Assembly (NCBI GenBank): GCA_934047225.1
Contig: OW204000.1
Location: 11,674,001 to 11,738,000 of the forward strand
Length of the DNA stretch: 64,000 nt
Direction of reading: 5' to 3'
DNA from: Ypsolopha sequella
Lineage: Eukaryota; Arthropoda; Insecta; Lepidoptera; Ypsolophidae
The notes under the pieces are model-generated. The model ran no database searches. It was not told where the DNA came from and saw only the letters and a list, made by a program, of their open reading frames with translations. This document shows positions 51,330 to 62,625 of this stretch, piece after piece (within the stretch, counting starts at the first letter, position 1; each line of letters starts with the position of its first letter). Made by a program: the position numbers and the translations under genes.

Positions 51330-51625
51330 TAGCTCAATCGGTCGACTTCTTCATTTTTCGGCAATTTTGAGACCCGAGTTCGAATCTGCCGGTCGAGCAT
51401 GCACCATGAGTTTGTATACGTATCACTTTTTGACACTGACAATGAAGGAAAACACTGAAATTGCATGCCCTAAATTGCATTTGTACCCAAAGTACGGTGA
51501 TAAAGTTCACCCTTATCTGGTTGGGACGTTGTTGGTAAAAAGAGGATAATACGAGTATTGACGGTTCCATTCATAATCCACACTCGGACATAACTCTAAT
51601 ACCCCCTCGGGGATATATATGTCGT
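51330..51625 (+). mobile_element. tRNA-derived SINE
   Basis: A-box-like TAGCTCAATCGGTCGAC, B-box-like GAGTTCGAATCTGCCGG, GAGCATGCACCATGAGTTT, a GAAGGAAAACACTGAAATTG body and the end CACACTCGGACATAACTC, CCCCTCGGGGATATATATG. It is related to 35919-36560 with internal divergence. Confidence 0.75.
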
Positions 51626-51664
51626 CAGCACATCGTAGAATTGGGCATATCATGATCCGTCTGG

Positions 51665-51860
51665 GCAGATCATATTTCTGTCAAAACTAGTAGGGTCACC
51701 GCGCTCCGCCCCGCTTCGCTCGGCTCCCCAAATTTATTTTCATGTAAACTTAACACACATCTCCTCACTCCGCTTCCCTCCGCCTGAGGTCGCACCTATT
51801 TTTGACTTTTGGTGAAAGATTTTCGATTTCATACCTACGATCTGCCCAATTCTATGATCT
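51665..51860. repeat. Dispersed repeat, relative of 28916-29085
   Basis: GGTCACCGCGCTCCGCCCCG, then CTCGGCTCCCCAAATTTATT, CATCTCCTCACTCCGCTT and GCACCTATTTTTGACTTTT. It is bracketed by CAATTCTA/CTATGATC-like sequence in inverted relation (51640 and 51845). Confidence 0.55.
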
Positions 51861-51948
51861 GACATGACATATTATATGTCCTGAAGAATAAATACTAGGG
51901 GGATCACACCTATTTGAAACTTTTTTTACTTTCGTAATTGTTTTAACC

Positions 51949-51970
51949 TCGCTTTTTCGCGAAAAAGCGA
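51949..51970. repeat. 22-bp perfect palindrome
   Basis: A perfect inverted repeat built around CTTTTTCGCGAAAAAG (11 bases each way, no loop). A weaker echo CACGAAAAAGCG lies near 52025. Its function is unknown. Confidence 0.85.
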
Positions 51971-52379
51971 AATAATTTTGTATCATCACGTAATGCGTGG
52001 GTCTTTTCGCCATAATTTGGGTGTTCACGAAAAAGCGCCTTTTGAAACTTTTAACTTGGGAACGTAGTTTATTTTCATCTCTACCAGATTTTTTTTTCTA
52101 ATAAATAACTCTCTCACAATGATATTACTGATTAAGTTGTCGTTGATGTAGGATTGGTTAATTCTGCGAAACGGCCCACTATGTACGATATTGAGGCTGT
52201 AATCGCATTATATCAAACAAATTGCGGGATGAATATTGAGGATGGTTAGCAGAATATTTTTATTACAAGCGTATTTTATTTTGATACGTCTCTTCTTAAC
52301 ACGTCATTACTAACTAATACTCTGATAAAACTGAATTACAGACATTGGTAATAATATTCTATACTCAAAAACAATCAAA

Positions 52380-53415
52380 AATAATAAAAAGTGCAAATGG
52401 ACAAAAAGAACCCTATTAATGTCACACTGCTATCCGTCTGTCCGTCCGTCTGAATGTTACGCGTCTCTAGCTCGTAGACGGAATGAGTTACAGACATGAA
52501 ATTTATTTATTTCTTAAGATAGCATGTCTGTCGGTCAGTCATAAGTCCCTTTTCTCTAGTTTTTCATTTATTAACGGAACTAATACACATCTTGTAAGAT
52601 ATACCTATAGACATAACCTTTATAAAATTAAAAAAAACCTCTATTTTATCTCGAACAATCTTTTCTCATTTGACTCCACAAAATAATGAATCATCCATCC
52701 AATTTCGGTTCCTTTCGGTTAATAAAGACAATTCAGTTTAGATAATTCGCTTACATTATTTTTTTAGGGTTCCGTACCCAAAGGAAAAAAAGGAGCCCTA
52801 TTAATGTCACTCTGCTGTCCGTTCGTCTGTCCTTATGTTACGGGTCTTTAGCTCGTAGATGGAATGTATAATAGACTTGAAATTTGGTTATTTTATGCAA
52901 AATGTTGATTTAAAGCATTGTGTTGAACAAAGGAATTAGAAATTCAAGCTAACTATTTTTCATTCAGTGTGATAGATGAAAAAAGGCCGAAAATAACTCT
53001 TTCCTACCCTGGCATGTGAGAAATTATTGTCTACAATGCATTTAATATAGTAAAAATACATTTTTAATAAATTTTATAAAAAAAAAAAAATGGGGAGCCG
53101 TTAAAGTTGTCAGTTTTAGACCATTTTTATTACGGTGTCTATCTCAAAAGATAAACTTCTTAGTTAGGAATTTGAATTTTCTGTATAATATGTACCATAA
53201 TTATACTGTACTTAAACAATAAATTAATACTAGAATCAAACAATTTAATTATGGAAGGAGTAATTAATGACCTACCTAAATTTTGCAGTTTTCTTTCATT
53301 CATTTTTAACAGTAAAATTAGGTTTGTAATTTTTGGCACACATAATTTAGGTCTAATAACTTATAGAATGCTACGGAACCCCCAGGACGTGAGACCTAGT
53401 CGCACTCGACCAGTT
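52380..53415. repeat. Two overlapping copies of a CCAAGTGCGAGTC-family relative
   Basis: AAGAACCCTATTAATGTCAC (52407) and GGAGCCCTATTAATGTCACT (52791) start similar blocks with GTCCGTC, TTACG.GTCT.TAGCTCGTAGA and ACATGAAATTT(AT). The right end GGAACCCCCAGGACGTGAGA, then CGCACTCGACCAGTTTTTAA (53372-53415) is the family's inverted terminus. Confidence 0.65.
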
Positions 53416-53950
53416 TTTAATTTGTAACATTACTGGAACTTTACAACTAATAGCTCTGCTAAACAGTTTTTAAGTTGCATTGATCGTCCCATAAGATTGC
53501 ATGCCTTAAAATTTTATATAATTTAAAATCAAAACGCGTATGTACCATCCTCAACATTTTATTTCACTTGTTATCAAATTGTCAGGTACAACACATCCTC
53601 ATTTCAGCATGTCATAAAGGTGTTATCTACGGACCCCAAGTACGGGAGAGGGTATTTCCGCAAATATATTGTTCAGCTCAACGCCAACACCACGTCAACG
53701 ATGACGTAGAAGTACGATGTGACGCGGCAAAATTATGAGCATCGTTCTTAACTGTTTCGGAGCTTAGATATGTGGGTGCTGTGTGATATTCCTGAAACGT
53801 GATACTCTTGTTTCGCTTTATTGACGCTGTCAGCAACCGGCAAAATGGGTGTTGTAGTGTTTTACAATGGGAACACCTAAGACAATCCCTCGAGATTATA
53901 AACATCCTGTGACAATATAAAAATTGAACATTGTATATTTATTCGGATAC
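53416..53950. other. Intergenic sequence, no supported gene
   Basis: A 75-codon minus frame (53678-53905) with several Cys residues is not recognised; nothing else is seen. Confidence 0.35.
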
Positions 53951-53958
53951 ATTACATG

Positions 53959-54225
53959 TAGGGTTGCCAGATGGTCGGGATTCGTCGGGATTGTCCCGAC
54001 ATTTCATATGATGTCCAGAGCCCCAACAAAATACTAATTGTCCCGACAAATATCAAATAACAACGGTCGGCAGGCAAAAAAGTATTTTTTTGTAATTTCT
54101 CTAATTGTAATAATAAAAATATTTTTTTATTCGTAATATTTATTTGTCCCGACCATTATCCCAAAATCCCGACGTTTTGAAATTTTATCCACATTTTGTT
54201 TTATTTTTCCCATCTGGCAACCCTA
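53959..54225. mobile_element. hAT-type MITE with 8-bp target duplication
   Basis: 267 bases with perfect 16-bp terminal inverted repeats TAGGGTTGCCAGATGG / CCATCTGGCAACCCTA. It is flanked by ATTACATG at 53951-53958 and 54226-54233. An 8-bp duplication and a terminus of this form are diagnostic of hAT elements. The interior is AT-rich with inverted GTCGGGAT / TGTCCCGAC blocks and no coding capacity. The intact duplication suggests a fairly recent insertion. Confidence 0.95.
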
Positions 54226-54254
54226 ATTACATGGCATAAAAAACGAACGTAAAC

Positions 54255-54500
54255 CACCTCTGTGCTCACCAAGTGGTAGAGCGCTCGTCTGTTAACCCAC
54301 AGGTCGTAGATTCAATTCCCACCGTGCACATAAATTGGTGTTCGGTTCATTTGTGCCCAAAGTACGGCCAAGGGCTCACCACCCTACACGTTTGGGCTCA
54401 CCACCCGTATAAGTGGGTATACGAGTACATACAAACTGTGTGACTTGCATTCCACAGCTTACCTTTGATTGGGAACACCTTTGGATTCATGTTATGAACA
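54255..54500 (+). mobile_element. tRNA-derived SINE
   Basis: A-box-like AAGTGGTAGAGCGCTCG, B-box-like AGATTCAATTCCCACCG, then GTGTTCGGTTCATTTGTGCC, AAAGTACGGCCAAGGGCTCA and an end GGGAACACCTTTGGATTCAT. The body resembles the 3' half of the other SINE copies. Confidence 0.7.
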
Positions 54501-54503
54501 TTG

Positions 54504-54845
54504 AAAAAAACCGGCCAAGTGCGAGTCAGACTCACGTACCTAGGGTTCCGTATTGTGGATGATAAATTTAATTTTGTTATTTTTTTTTGTGAATTTTTCA
54601 ACCGCTTTATTTTTCCTGTAATTTTTACGTAAACACATATTACCATGATTTTTTTCATATTTTTCGGTCCACCAGTTTTGAAGATAACGGGGAGGACATA
54701 TTATTTTTTTATGGTTTTTCAAAGATTTCTCGAAATGGGTGCAATTAAATATAGCCAAACTATATATTTTTACAATCAACTTTTTAATACCCATAATTTG
54801 ATACCCATATTGTATTTTTATAAAATTTTTTTTCATCATCAATGT
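54504..54845 (+). repeat. CCAAGTGCGAGTC-family repeat, longer copy
   Basis: CCGGCCAAGTGCGAGTCAGA, then CTAGGGTTCCGTATTGTGGA, GTAATTTTTACGTAAACACA, CGGTCCACCAGTTTTGAAGA, TTTTTCAAAGATTTCTCGAA and TTTTACAATCAACTTTTTAA. In reverse complement it matches 60160-60605 and, more loosely, 21770-21965. Confidence 0.8.
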
Positions 54846-55559
54846 ATTTTCAAAGCAATGGTTTTTTTTCTTTCTTTCTTTTGAAAATGTTTTACGGTAC
54901 AACATACTCGTACTAAGTCTTTTCCGGCTTTACATTTACGGTCATTTCGTGGCGATATGCTAAGCAGGAGTCGTTTATTTTCATTGAAATGCAATAAAAG
55001 GCTCAAGATAATGTCATAACGACCCTCGCACGACTTTTACAACAGCGTGTTTTCTTGCTGACATAGCGGAATATACAGTACTATAAAGACTTTGTTCTAA
55101 ATGACAGCGAACTGTTTTGATTTGGTGTATTTACCCTGTGTTTCATAAATGCGAATACGATTGTGATCTAAGATTTTTAGCTATTTGATAAGGGAAAAAA
55201 CCTTTTTTGAATTACCACGAACGTAAAAAAAGGCGGATGGAGTCGCAGCTAAGTAACCATTGACGCATAGCAATAGTGGCGGTTTTTTTAAGTATGTGAA
55301 TGGACTTACTATGAAAATTAGCTTACTATGACGTGAGTGTGTGCGTTCCCGGGCTCGTGCGTACAAGCGGGTCAGCTTACTAGGGGTGCTTCAGTTGTTT
55401 GTTAGCGAAACTCTGTCCGAGATATTTTAACGTCCGTGATAATTACCATATTATCTTTCAATGATAACAAATTCAATTCTGTTAGCTTAATACCTTCTAC
55501 TACTTATGTTCTGGGCATTGAAACGCTAGAACTACTTGCTTGAGGCATTAAATAGACTT
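54846..55559. other. Intergenic sequence, nothing recognised
   Basis: AT-rich, no supported gene. Confidence 0.35.
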
Positions 55560-55760
55560 TTTCAATTCCCATAGCTTAATTTCTAAAAAATTTTTTTGTT
55601 TTTTTAATTTTCTTTTTCAGGTAGTATACGCTATTTTAGGACATAGCTTTCATTATTTTGGTATATAAATAAACAATTATTTATTTTTTTGATTTTTTAA
55701 AGAATTGTCCGATATGACCTCACTTGAGAATTTTAGACATTAAACTGATTGTGATGTGTT
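55560..55760 (+). repeat. Dispersed repeat, copy 2 (partner at 33505)
   Basis: Same block order as 33505-33690, in the same orientation, at roughly 85-90% identity by eye. Confidence 0.75.
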
Positions 55761-56628
55761 ATTGCTTATAAAAAATAAGTGGTCTGTCTCTGTCTATCCA
55801 CTCATCTGTCATCCATCTGTCAAATCAGTCGGTAGCAAATTATTATAAATTTATCTTGATAGCATAGGACTCATTTCTCAACAGCCATTTCTCAAGTGAC
55901 GTCCCAAAAAGGCAAAAGGAAGTTGCAGCTTATTCGTGAACATATTCATCATCATGAGGTTTTTTAGACCACAAGTTCTAAAATACGGCTTAGTAAACCT
56001 AAATCTCGAAATGGTTTTCGAATTAACACACCATAAGATAATTTAACCTAAGCGAATTATAAATAATTGTAGACAGAGGGTATCAAATACAACAACTTTC
56101 ATTTCGTCGACATATCCAAATCATAGACAACAACCTCGCCCGCGGTGGCGTTTGTAAATCACAAATTACAATCGAATAAGTGTTCAATAATAACTTTTTA
56201 TGTTAGTTTAGAACAGTTTCTTAGTGTGATCAATAGAATATGTATACCTGTCCATTAACAATTGGTATATTTGGTTATGTTACGGTCCTACTGCTTGCTG
56301 GTATATCGGAATCTACTTTAAGGCGAATAGATACGCCAACTGCAATTTGGACCTATCTTTGAAGGCCTACTCCTCCCACACGGGTGGTCCAAAAACTTTC
56401 ATAAAAATATATGATGGGCATTATAGAGTCAAAAATAAAATTTAAGTTTCATAAACTATTTTGCTATAGTAAGTTTTGACAAAAAAAATCGAAAGTTTCA
56501 CATGATTAACACACGAATTCCCTTACTCCTTCCAAACGCCTAAAGCGATTTTAATCATTATTTCACCAAATTATAGAAAATTTTTAGACCTAAAAGATTT
56601 GAGTTCAAAATTTTTTTTCCGTTAATGG
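55761..56628. other. Intergenic sequence, nothing recognised
   Basis: AT-rich. No coding frame or repeat that I can support. Confidence 0.35.
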
Positions 56629-56954
56629 CGTCCATGTGAAAAGTATTATTTTCTCCTATTTTACGCTAGCCGGAGACGCAGTGGTTGTCGTAACAGCCAC
56701 TTTTCAAGGCACGCTGAAATTAACATTATTTCAATGTCGTTTCCGTTGATATTTGTACCGACACACATCGAATTGCTTATGTATCGTGGTCATACGCCTT
56801 AAATGACAGGTACTCGCCAGCGACCTTGAGTCGACTTCTGTCGGTACAAATATTGACGGAAACTGTATTGAAATAACGTTCATATCAGTGCGCACTGCAA
56901 TACGACGTCGCTGGGTCTCCGGATAGGAGAAAATAATACTTTTCACATGGACGC
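56629..56954. mobile_element. Foldback MITE
   Basis: Ends GCGTCCATGTGAAAAGTATT and AATACTTTTCACATGGACGC are perfect partners. The arms (about 150 bases each) stay complementary through TATTTCTCCTAT, CCGGAGAC, TTATTTCAAT, TTTCCGT.(G/A)ATATTTGTACC. One arm recurs alone at 61060-61240, showing that it is a dispersed family. Confidence 0.85.
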
Positions 56955-58980
56955 GCTGGATGGATGAAAGTCCATACATAATTTTATTCTAAGCAATATC
57001 TTCTGTGTATTTTAGTGCAAGAACCATACAAATACCATTAGTTCATAATGTTAAACATAAAAATTGCCTAAATATAAAAATTTATTATAAAAAATTTAAT
57101 ACAATAATAATTTACTTACTTGTATTATTATATGGATAAAATAGATACCATAAGTATACATATAATATAATACAATAAATAAATATACAATAAGGAAGAG
57201 CATTTCAAAGTCTGACTGATTGGACAATAAAATAACTACCATAAGCACCAGTATTGTGTACTGGAGTTTTAAGGAGTGACATAGTTCCAGAACGTAAGGT
57301 AATGCGGGGGAAAGTGGATTAATTTGATGAAATTGTTTTTTATAGTTTATCTAACAATTTAAGGGGCTCCACAATGCTAAATATCTGTTTTGTATTGGAT
57401 TCAGTTCCGTCAACGTAAATCGTAAAAATTTGAAAAAAATATGGCATGTTTTTTGACTCAAGACAATTATTAATTACACTTTATAAATAAACATACTTTC
57501 AATCTTCTATTAATTACATTATGTTTAAAAAAAGCATGAATTTCATGAAAAAGGCGATTCAGTTTCCATGTTTTAAAACCAATTGAAACGAAACCAACAC
57601 ACGCAGATACCGACTAGAAAAAAACATACATAAAGAAATTATGGTTAATGTCCTAAAGGAGCCGCGATTTCTAAATAACTGAAGTTTTGAAGAGCGGATA
57701 GAAAGTCAAAAAACAAACGCGTTAGAGCAGGACTGAATTTTAGCATTGTGCAGCTCCTTAAGGGAAATAAATTTATTAACCGAGTCATTTTCGGATGACG
57801 CTTTGAAGAATCGCGTTAGAAAAACGACGTCAAAAAATGTCGATGCTGAAGAACGTGTACCCGTAGGACAAGCCCTTATTGTCATCACTCACGATAAACA
57901 AGCCCTTAGAAACAATGGGGGAATACACAATATCGTAACACCTGCATAAGTTATAAATTTTCCAAAGAAAGAAGGGAAGCAGTGTCACAGACATGTACGC
58001 CGTTTCCTACTTATATAATTTATTCGTTTTATTGAATAAATATATAAATTCCGTGAAACGTGTTGAAGAAACAAAGACGTTATCAACTTTCTAGGTAACG
58101 TATGTGCAAAGTTTAAAGTAAGGAATTGTTTTCGGTGGTTGTGAATATTACCTACTTGTAGAATAGGAACATAAATTGGGAATGTTTTGAATAAAAATAC
58201 TTAAAATAAAATTATTAATAATTTGCAATTAATTACTCCACTGTAACATAAACGGAAATATCCATCGTTGTTGTGTCTGTGGTTTGAACAAGTCTACGAA
58301 TGTTATCTACTGTGTATATAATATATTTTTATCAAGAACCCATCGTATATCTGTAATAAATAAATATTAGGTCTTTACATATGAAATCGCCGTTTCCTAT
58401 AGAGAATTTGAAGGAAACCAAATTTTCAGTACTAATATAAGCATTTTTTTTAGGAATGAGAAATCCAAATTATGTTATTTCTTATGTGTAGGAATGAGAC
58501 AACATTAAGCTAACAGCAACATTAATTTAATTTTGAAAAGTATCAGGAAATGGATGGCATTTAGGACGAACTGTTTTTAAAGATTTAATTTTTGTTACCA
58601 AACTGAAAATAAAAACAAAATTTAATACGTAGATGTAGGACCTGAAATCAACTTAAAACAAAAACAAATCATTGAAATAGCTATTGAATTACAGGAATTA
58701 TGAACTTATGAATCTGTAAGAAAATGTTGGCAATTTCATATGTAAAGACCTATTAGAAACGAAAGTCACTCGAACACTCAACGTAAAAACTCTTTGCAAC
58801 TTTTTAAATGCTGAAGCGTTATAAGTTAAAATATTGTTATATAAAAAATAAATTTGTATAAAAATAGCAAATCTTTACAACTATGACAAAAGTATATTTC
58901 TATGTTTGTACATTTAGTGATTTATCCATCGCAAGGAGATATAAATTAACATTATATCATTGCAGTATAGAAACGCAGAA
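56955..58980. other. Intergenic sequence, no supported gene
   Basis: AT-rich. Opposed small frames at 57706-57949 show no recognised protein. A TATAAATAAACATACTTTCA block near 57482 repeats 50756. Confidence 0.4.
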
Positions 58981-58994
58981 AGAAAAGTAAATCT

Positions 58995-59070
58995 GGATGT
59001 GAGGAGCTCTGAACCGGGATTCGAACCCGGGACCTCTCGCTTGCCGGGCGATTGCTCTTCTTGCAAATCT
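58995..59070 (-). mobile_element. tRNA-like sequence, probably a SINE head or tRNA pseudogene
   Basis: On the minus strand GAAGAGCAATCGCCCGGCAA, then GCGAGAGGTCCCGGGTTCGA, then ATCCCGGTTCAGAGC gives a perfect T arm with B box and a rough anticodon arm (loop CCGGCAA, which would read GGC). The D arm and acceptor stem are not convincing, and position 33 is not T, so a functional tRNA-Ala is unlikely. Confidence 0.5.
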
Positions 59071-59556
59071 TTAAAATAAATACGTATACTCTTATATTCT
59101 TAAACTAGTTAAGGGGCTATGCGAATTTTGTTTTTGTTACTGTCACTCCAAGCGAAAAATCGCGCAGTGCGAGAGGGGCGGTTTCAGGGCAAAAGGGAAA
59201 AAAGGTGGTTTTATATTTTTATTAAAAAAACTAAAATAACAAGCAAAATTGCAAATATCTAATCTCTAGATATTGTTAAAACACACCTTATAAAATATGT
59301 TTGAGTTCTGTATATGGTTCCCATTCGTCAAACGAGGAGAAAAAGTGTGTTTGAAGACCTCATTTCAACAATTATTTCTATCGAGGAAAATTTATCCAAA
59401 CATGTTTTCCAATTTCAAATCCTTAGATTATATAGTCAAAATGCATATACCAGAAACTGATTATAATTTTCCGTGTATTTCATGAAATACACAGAAAAGA
59501 AACACCCGGTTTTTTTTTTCGCATATCGCCTTAATATCACGGCTTCGGTAGATAAC
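59071..59556. other. Intergenic sequence, no supported gene
   Basis: AT-rich sequence with a GC-richer CGCGCAGTGCGAGAGGGGCG stretch near 59162. The plus frame 59297-59485 is not recognised. Confidence 0.35.
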
Positions 59557-59558
59557 TA

Positions 59559-59791
59559 CACTGGCCTGCAAAACTAAGTACTACACTTTTTAAATTTGAT
59601 TTTTTTCTAAACTATAGAAGTTAGAGATTTAAAATAAAAAAACGTTTTATAGCAAATTTTATCAGCTTTCTTTGAAACTATAGGGAACTATAAGGACAAC
59701 TTCACTATGTGATTATTTTAAATCTCTAACTTCTATAGTTTAGAAAAAAATCAAATTTAAAAAGTGTAGTACTTAGTTTTGCAGGCCAGTG
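59559..59791. mobile_element. Tc1/mariner-type MITE with about 83-bp inverted repeats
   Basis: 233 bases starting CACTGGCCTGCAAAACTAAG, with the exact reverse complement at the end. The arms run on through TAGTTTAGAAAAAAATCAAA-type sequence for about 83 bases with essentially no mismatch. TA dinucleotides flank both ends, the Tc1/mariner target duplication. The transcript would form a long perfect hairpin, so it could feed small RNA production. There is no coding capacity. Confidence 0.92.
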
Positions 59792-60159
59792 TATTTTCAG
59801 CATGAGTGGCCTAAATAGTTTCCTCTAAATACAAAGCAAAGGTAACACACGTATCTACTACCTACATATAGGTAGAATACATGTAATATAATAGAATGAC
59901 ATGTAATATAATAGGCCCACGACATCGCTATGACAACTCAAGGACTTCCGTTCCTTGGAAATCTGTCTTTCAATAAGAGTTAGTTGCGTGTTTCGTTTAA
60001 GATTAGGTCAACGGTCAATCAATGATGTTTTGAAGCACACTTGTATAATTGTTTCATTAATTTTCATATATTTTTATGATTTTATATTAAGGATGTCCCA
60101 AGCTATAAAAGCAAAAACTTTTTTGCGAAATCAGGTACGCATACCCTCTATTTTTTATA

Positions 60160-60610
60160 CCCCTTTATGTACAAAACTGGTGGACCAAAAAATATGAAAA
60201 AAATGAAAATTATAGATCATAACCGGCCAATTACAGAAAAACTATAACAATTAAAAAAAAGTTGAACACAAATGAGGAATACCTATAAAAAAGTAAAAAA
60301 AAATGTATAAAAAACAATATAGATATCAAATTGTAGGTATTCAAGAGTTGATTGTAAAAATATATAACATGGCTATATTTACTTGCATCTGTTTCGGAAA
60401 ATCCTCGAAAAACCACAAAAAATGTATGTCCCCCCTTATTTCCAAAACTGGTGCACCAAGAGATATAAAAAAAAAACGTATAGTACACTGTGTTTACGTA
60501 AAAATTACAGGAAAAAAGAATTTCACGAAAAAAAAATACATTATTAAATTTTTCATCCACGATACGGAACCCAAGGTACGCGAGCCTGACTTGCACTTGA
60601 CGGCTTTTTA
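60160..60610 (-). repeat. CCAAGTGCGAGTC-family repeat, inverted copy
   Basis: Reverse complement of the 54504-54845 type, with ACTGGTGGACCAAAAAATAT at 60176, GAAAATCCTCGAAAAACCAC near 60398 and GGAACCCAAGGTACGCGAGC, CTGACTTGCACTTGACGGCT at its end. The minus-strand 182-codon frame across it is a mosaic of repeat sequence, not a gene. Confidence 0.75.
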
Positions 60611-60785
60611 ATATCTCGCCATCTTGCACCTCTTGATGACAGATGGGTTGGAGTGTGGTGTGGGGGAGAAGGAAACATGTATGAAGATTTGTGCAAAGTT
60701 TCATCGAGTCACAAACACCTGAAGCATTTATATGGCAGCTGAGCGGGATGGCCTTCCTTAAGGCCCTTAATACCGCCAAATGGGT
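60605..60785. repeat. Dispersed repeat, copy 1 (partner at 61610)
   Basis: ATCTCGCCATCTTGCACCTCTT, then ...GTCACAAACACCT...AAGCATTTATATGG, AGCTGAGC.GGGATGGC recur at 61617-62020, where the second copy is split by a LINE tail. Confidence 0.7.
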
Positions 60786-61059
60786 ACTTTCTAAAGCCTA
60801 CTCCTCTTTTATGGCCAAACCAAAAATATTGAAAAAATGTATTATGGATTACCAACTCTACGACAACATATGCAACATTTTTCTTTTTTCGTACCACCAA
60901 AACTTCTGTATGAAAAATTGTTTTAACTGAATGGTGTTATTTGGCTTGAATTCCCTACTGCTCCTAAGCGGCGTAGGCGATTTAATTCATTTGTGCTTTG
61001 ATAAATAGATAATTTTGATAGCTATAAATATAACATAGAATTATTCAATCGAACAATCA

Positions 61060-61240
61060 CGTCCATGTGAAAAGTATTATTTTCTCCTATTTTGCCCTAT
61101 CAAGGACGCAGCGAGCGTCGTAAGAGCCACCACGCATTGTGCACTGATATGAACGTTATTTCAATGTCATTTCCGTTGATATTCGTACAGACAAACATCG
61201 AGCTGCTAATTTGGCAACGGAAATCGCCTTAAGAGGCCCC
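61060..61240. mobile_element. Single arm of the 56629 foldback MITE family
   Basis: GTCCATGTGAAAAGTATTATT, TCTCCTAT, ACGCAGCGA, GTGCACTGATATGAACGTTA and TTTCCGTTGATATTCGTAC match an arm of 56629-56954. Confidence 0.75.
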
Positions 61241-61609
61241 TTTACGCTTGGATTCATAATGGTAAAAACTGATTGTGAAGTCAACAGCTTATTTGCTTCA
61301 TTTTTTTTTCATAAGTATTATCTAGAGAGTCTAGAGACATCTAAGTCTCAATACAGCCCAAAATGCAAAATTTGTTGAAACACCATCATAATAGCTACGA
61401 GTATCAGGATATCATGAATATTGCCTCGTTTTTACGCAGAGTTTAGCAAGTTGTATAATTTTTATCTTTACTGGAAATAAAAAAGAGAGAAATACAGACG
61501 TCTTCCATGTAAAGGAGACTAAGTTTATACACTTTTCTTTAAATAAACAGTGACCGTTTCATAGAAAACAGTTTTTACTTACCTGAAACCATTGCACAAA
61601 TTCGGCGCT
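61241..61609. other. Intergenic sequence, nothing recognised
   Basis: AT-rich, no supported gene. Confidence 0.35.
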
Positions 61610-62030
61610 TTTTGAATATCTCGCCATCTTGCACCTCTTAAGAGATGGGTGCGGTGTGCTAAATATGAGTTTCATTGAAATCAAAGCCATCAATCAGACC
61701 GTCACAAACACCTAATTTTCATCACTGTACATTTATATATTTGTGTAAACTGTTTATGTATTTTATTATATACTATAACTTTGCTTTAAATGTTTATTCG
61801 GATATAGTCTAGTTATTTATTATTTAAGTATGTACTATTTTCATGATTACGACTTTTTAATAGTATGGCACTACCCTCAACAATTTCCTCATTGCCAAAG
61901 GTTAGTTGGTAGAAAATACTAATTAGTATTAAGCTCGCCTTTGTACGATGATTTTATCCTGTGCAATAAAGAATTTTATTATTATTATTATTTAAGCATT
62001 TATATGGTAGCTGAGCAGGGATGGCTCACC
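61610..62030. repeat. Dispersed repeat, copy 2, interrupted by a LINE 3' end (about 61711-61993)
   Basis: The outer parts match 60605-60785. The insert starts in the CACCTAA word and ends TGCAATAAAGAATTTTATTA with an ATT-repeat tail, a typical LINE 3' end of plus orientation. The exon-like minus-strand frame with a GTAAGT donor near 61574 is part of this repeat. Confidence 0.65.
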
Positions 62031-62476
62031 TTAAACACACTCCTACGACAATACCAGTCGTCCATGATTAATGCTAACATCCGAATACATTAGTATGCAA
62101 ACTGTTCTTGCTTTGATATGATAAACGATATACTCACTTGACACTAGTGTGTGGCCTCAGAAGATAACGTACACGTTCATAGCAATGTGTGTAAACAAAA
62201 ACAATCCGTATTTGAATACAAATTGATAGATTGGGGGATAATAAATTAGATGTCAACGGCAGTATTCGAATCATTGATGAATAAATTGTATCCATCATAG
62301 TTTTTCTTTTCTTCTGTATAGTAAAAAAGCAAATTACTTGAGTTTATTGGCTTTCCAGAAATCGATATAAGTACTTCTACCAAATAGCAAAACCATAAAA
62401 AACTTCAGAAAGAGTATACTGTTGAAAAAACGGATAGCCATTTCGACCAGTCTGATTTAGTGGTCATATAAACAAA
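62031..62476. other. Intergenic sequence, nothing recognised
   Basis: AT-rich, no supported gene. Confidence 0.35.
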
Positions 62477-62625
62477 TGCAGCGGTAGCTCGGGAGTAGAA
62501 TGCTGGCTTCTCAATCTTCAGATCCGGGTTCGATCCCCGGTCTCGCATGCACCAATGAGTTTTTCGGAATTTATGTGCACAGTATCTGTTCTTACTTACT
62601 GCTTGATTTTATAAACAATAAGGAT
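62477..62625 (+). mobile_element. tRNA-derived SINE, truncated
   Basis: GCAGCGGTAGCTCGGGAGTA (A box) and GATCCGGGTTCGATCCCCGG (B box), then GCATGCACCAATGAGTTTTT and CTTACTTACTGCTTG. The body is cut off soon after. It has the best-preserved promoter boxes of the SINEs here. Confidence 0.8.

Noticed and set aside
58995..59070. Functional tRNA-Ala gene
   Set aside because: The T arm is good, but the anticodon loop lacks T33, the stem is short and the D arm and acceptor stem do not fold.
60231..60779. 182-codon minus-strand open frame
   Set aside because: It runs across two different repeat families and has no recognisable domain; length is due to chance in AT-rich DNA.
61560..61640. Minus-strand exon-like frame (MARYSKSAEFVQWFQ) with a good GTAAGT donor, considered as the missing first P450 exon
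   Set aside because: It is part of a dispersed repeat also present at 60605, and lacks a membrane anchor or proline-rich hinge.
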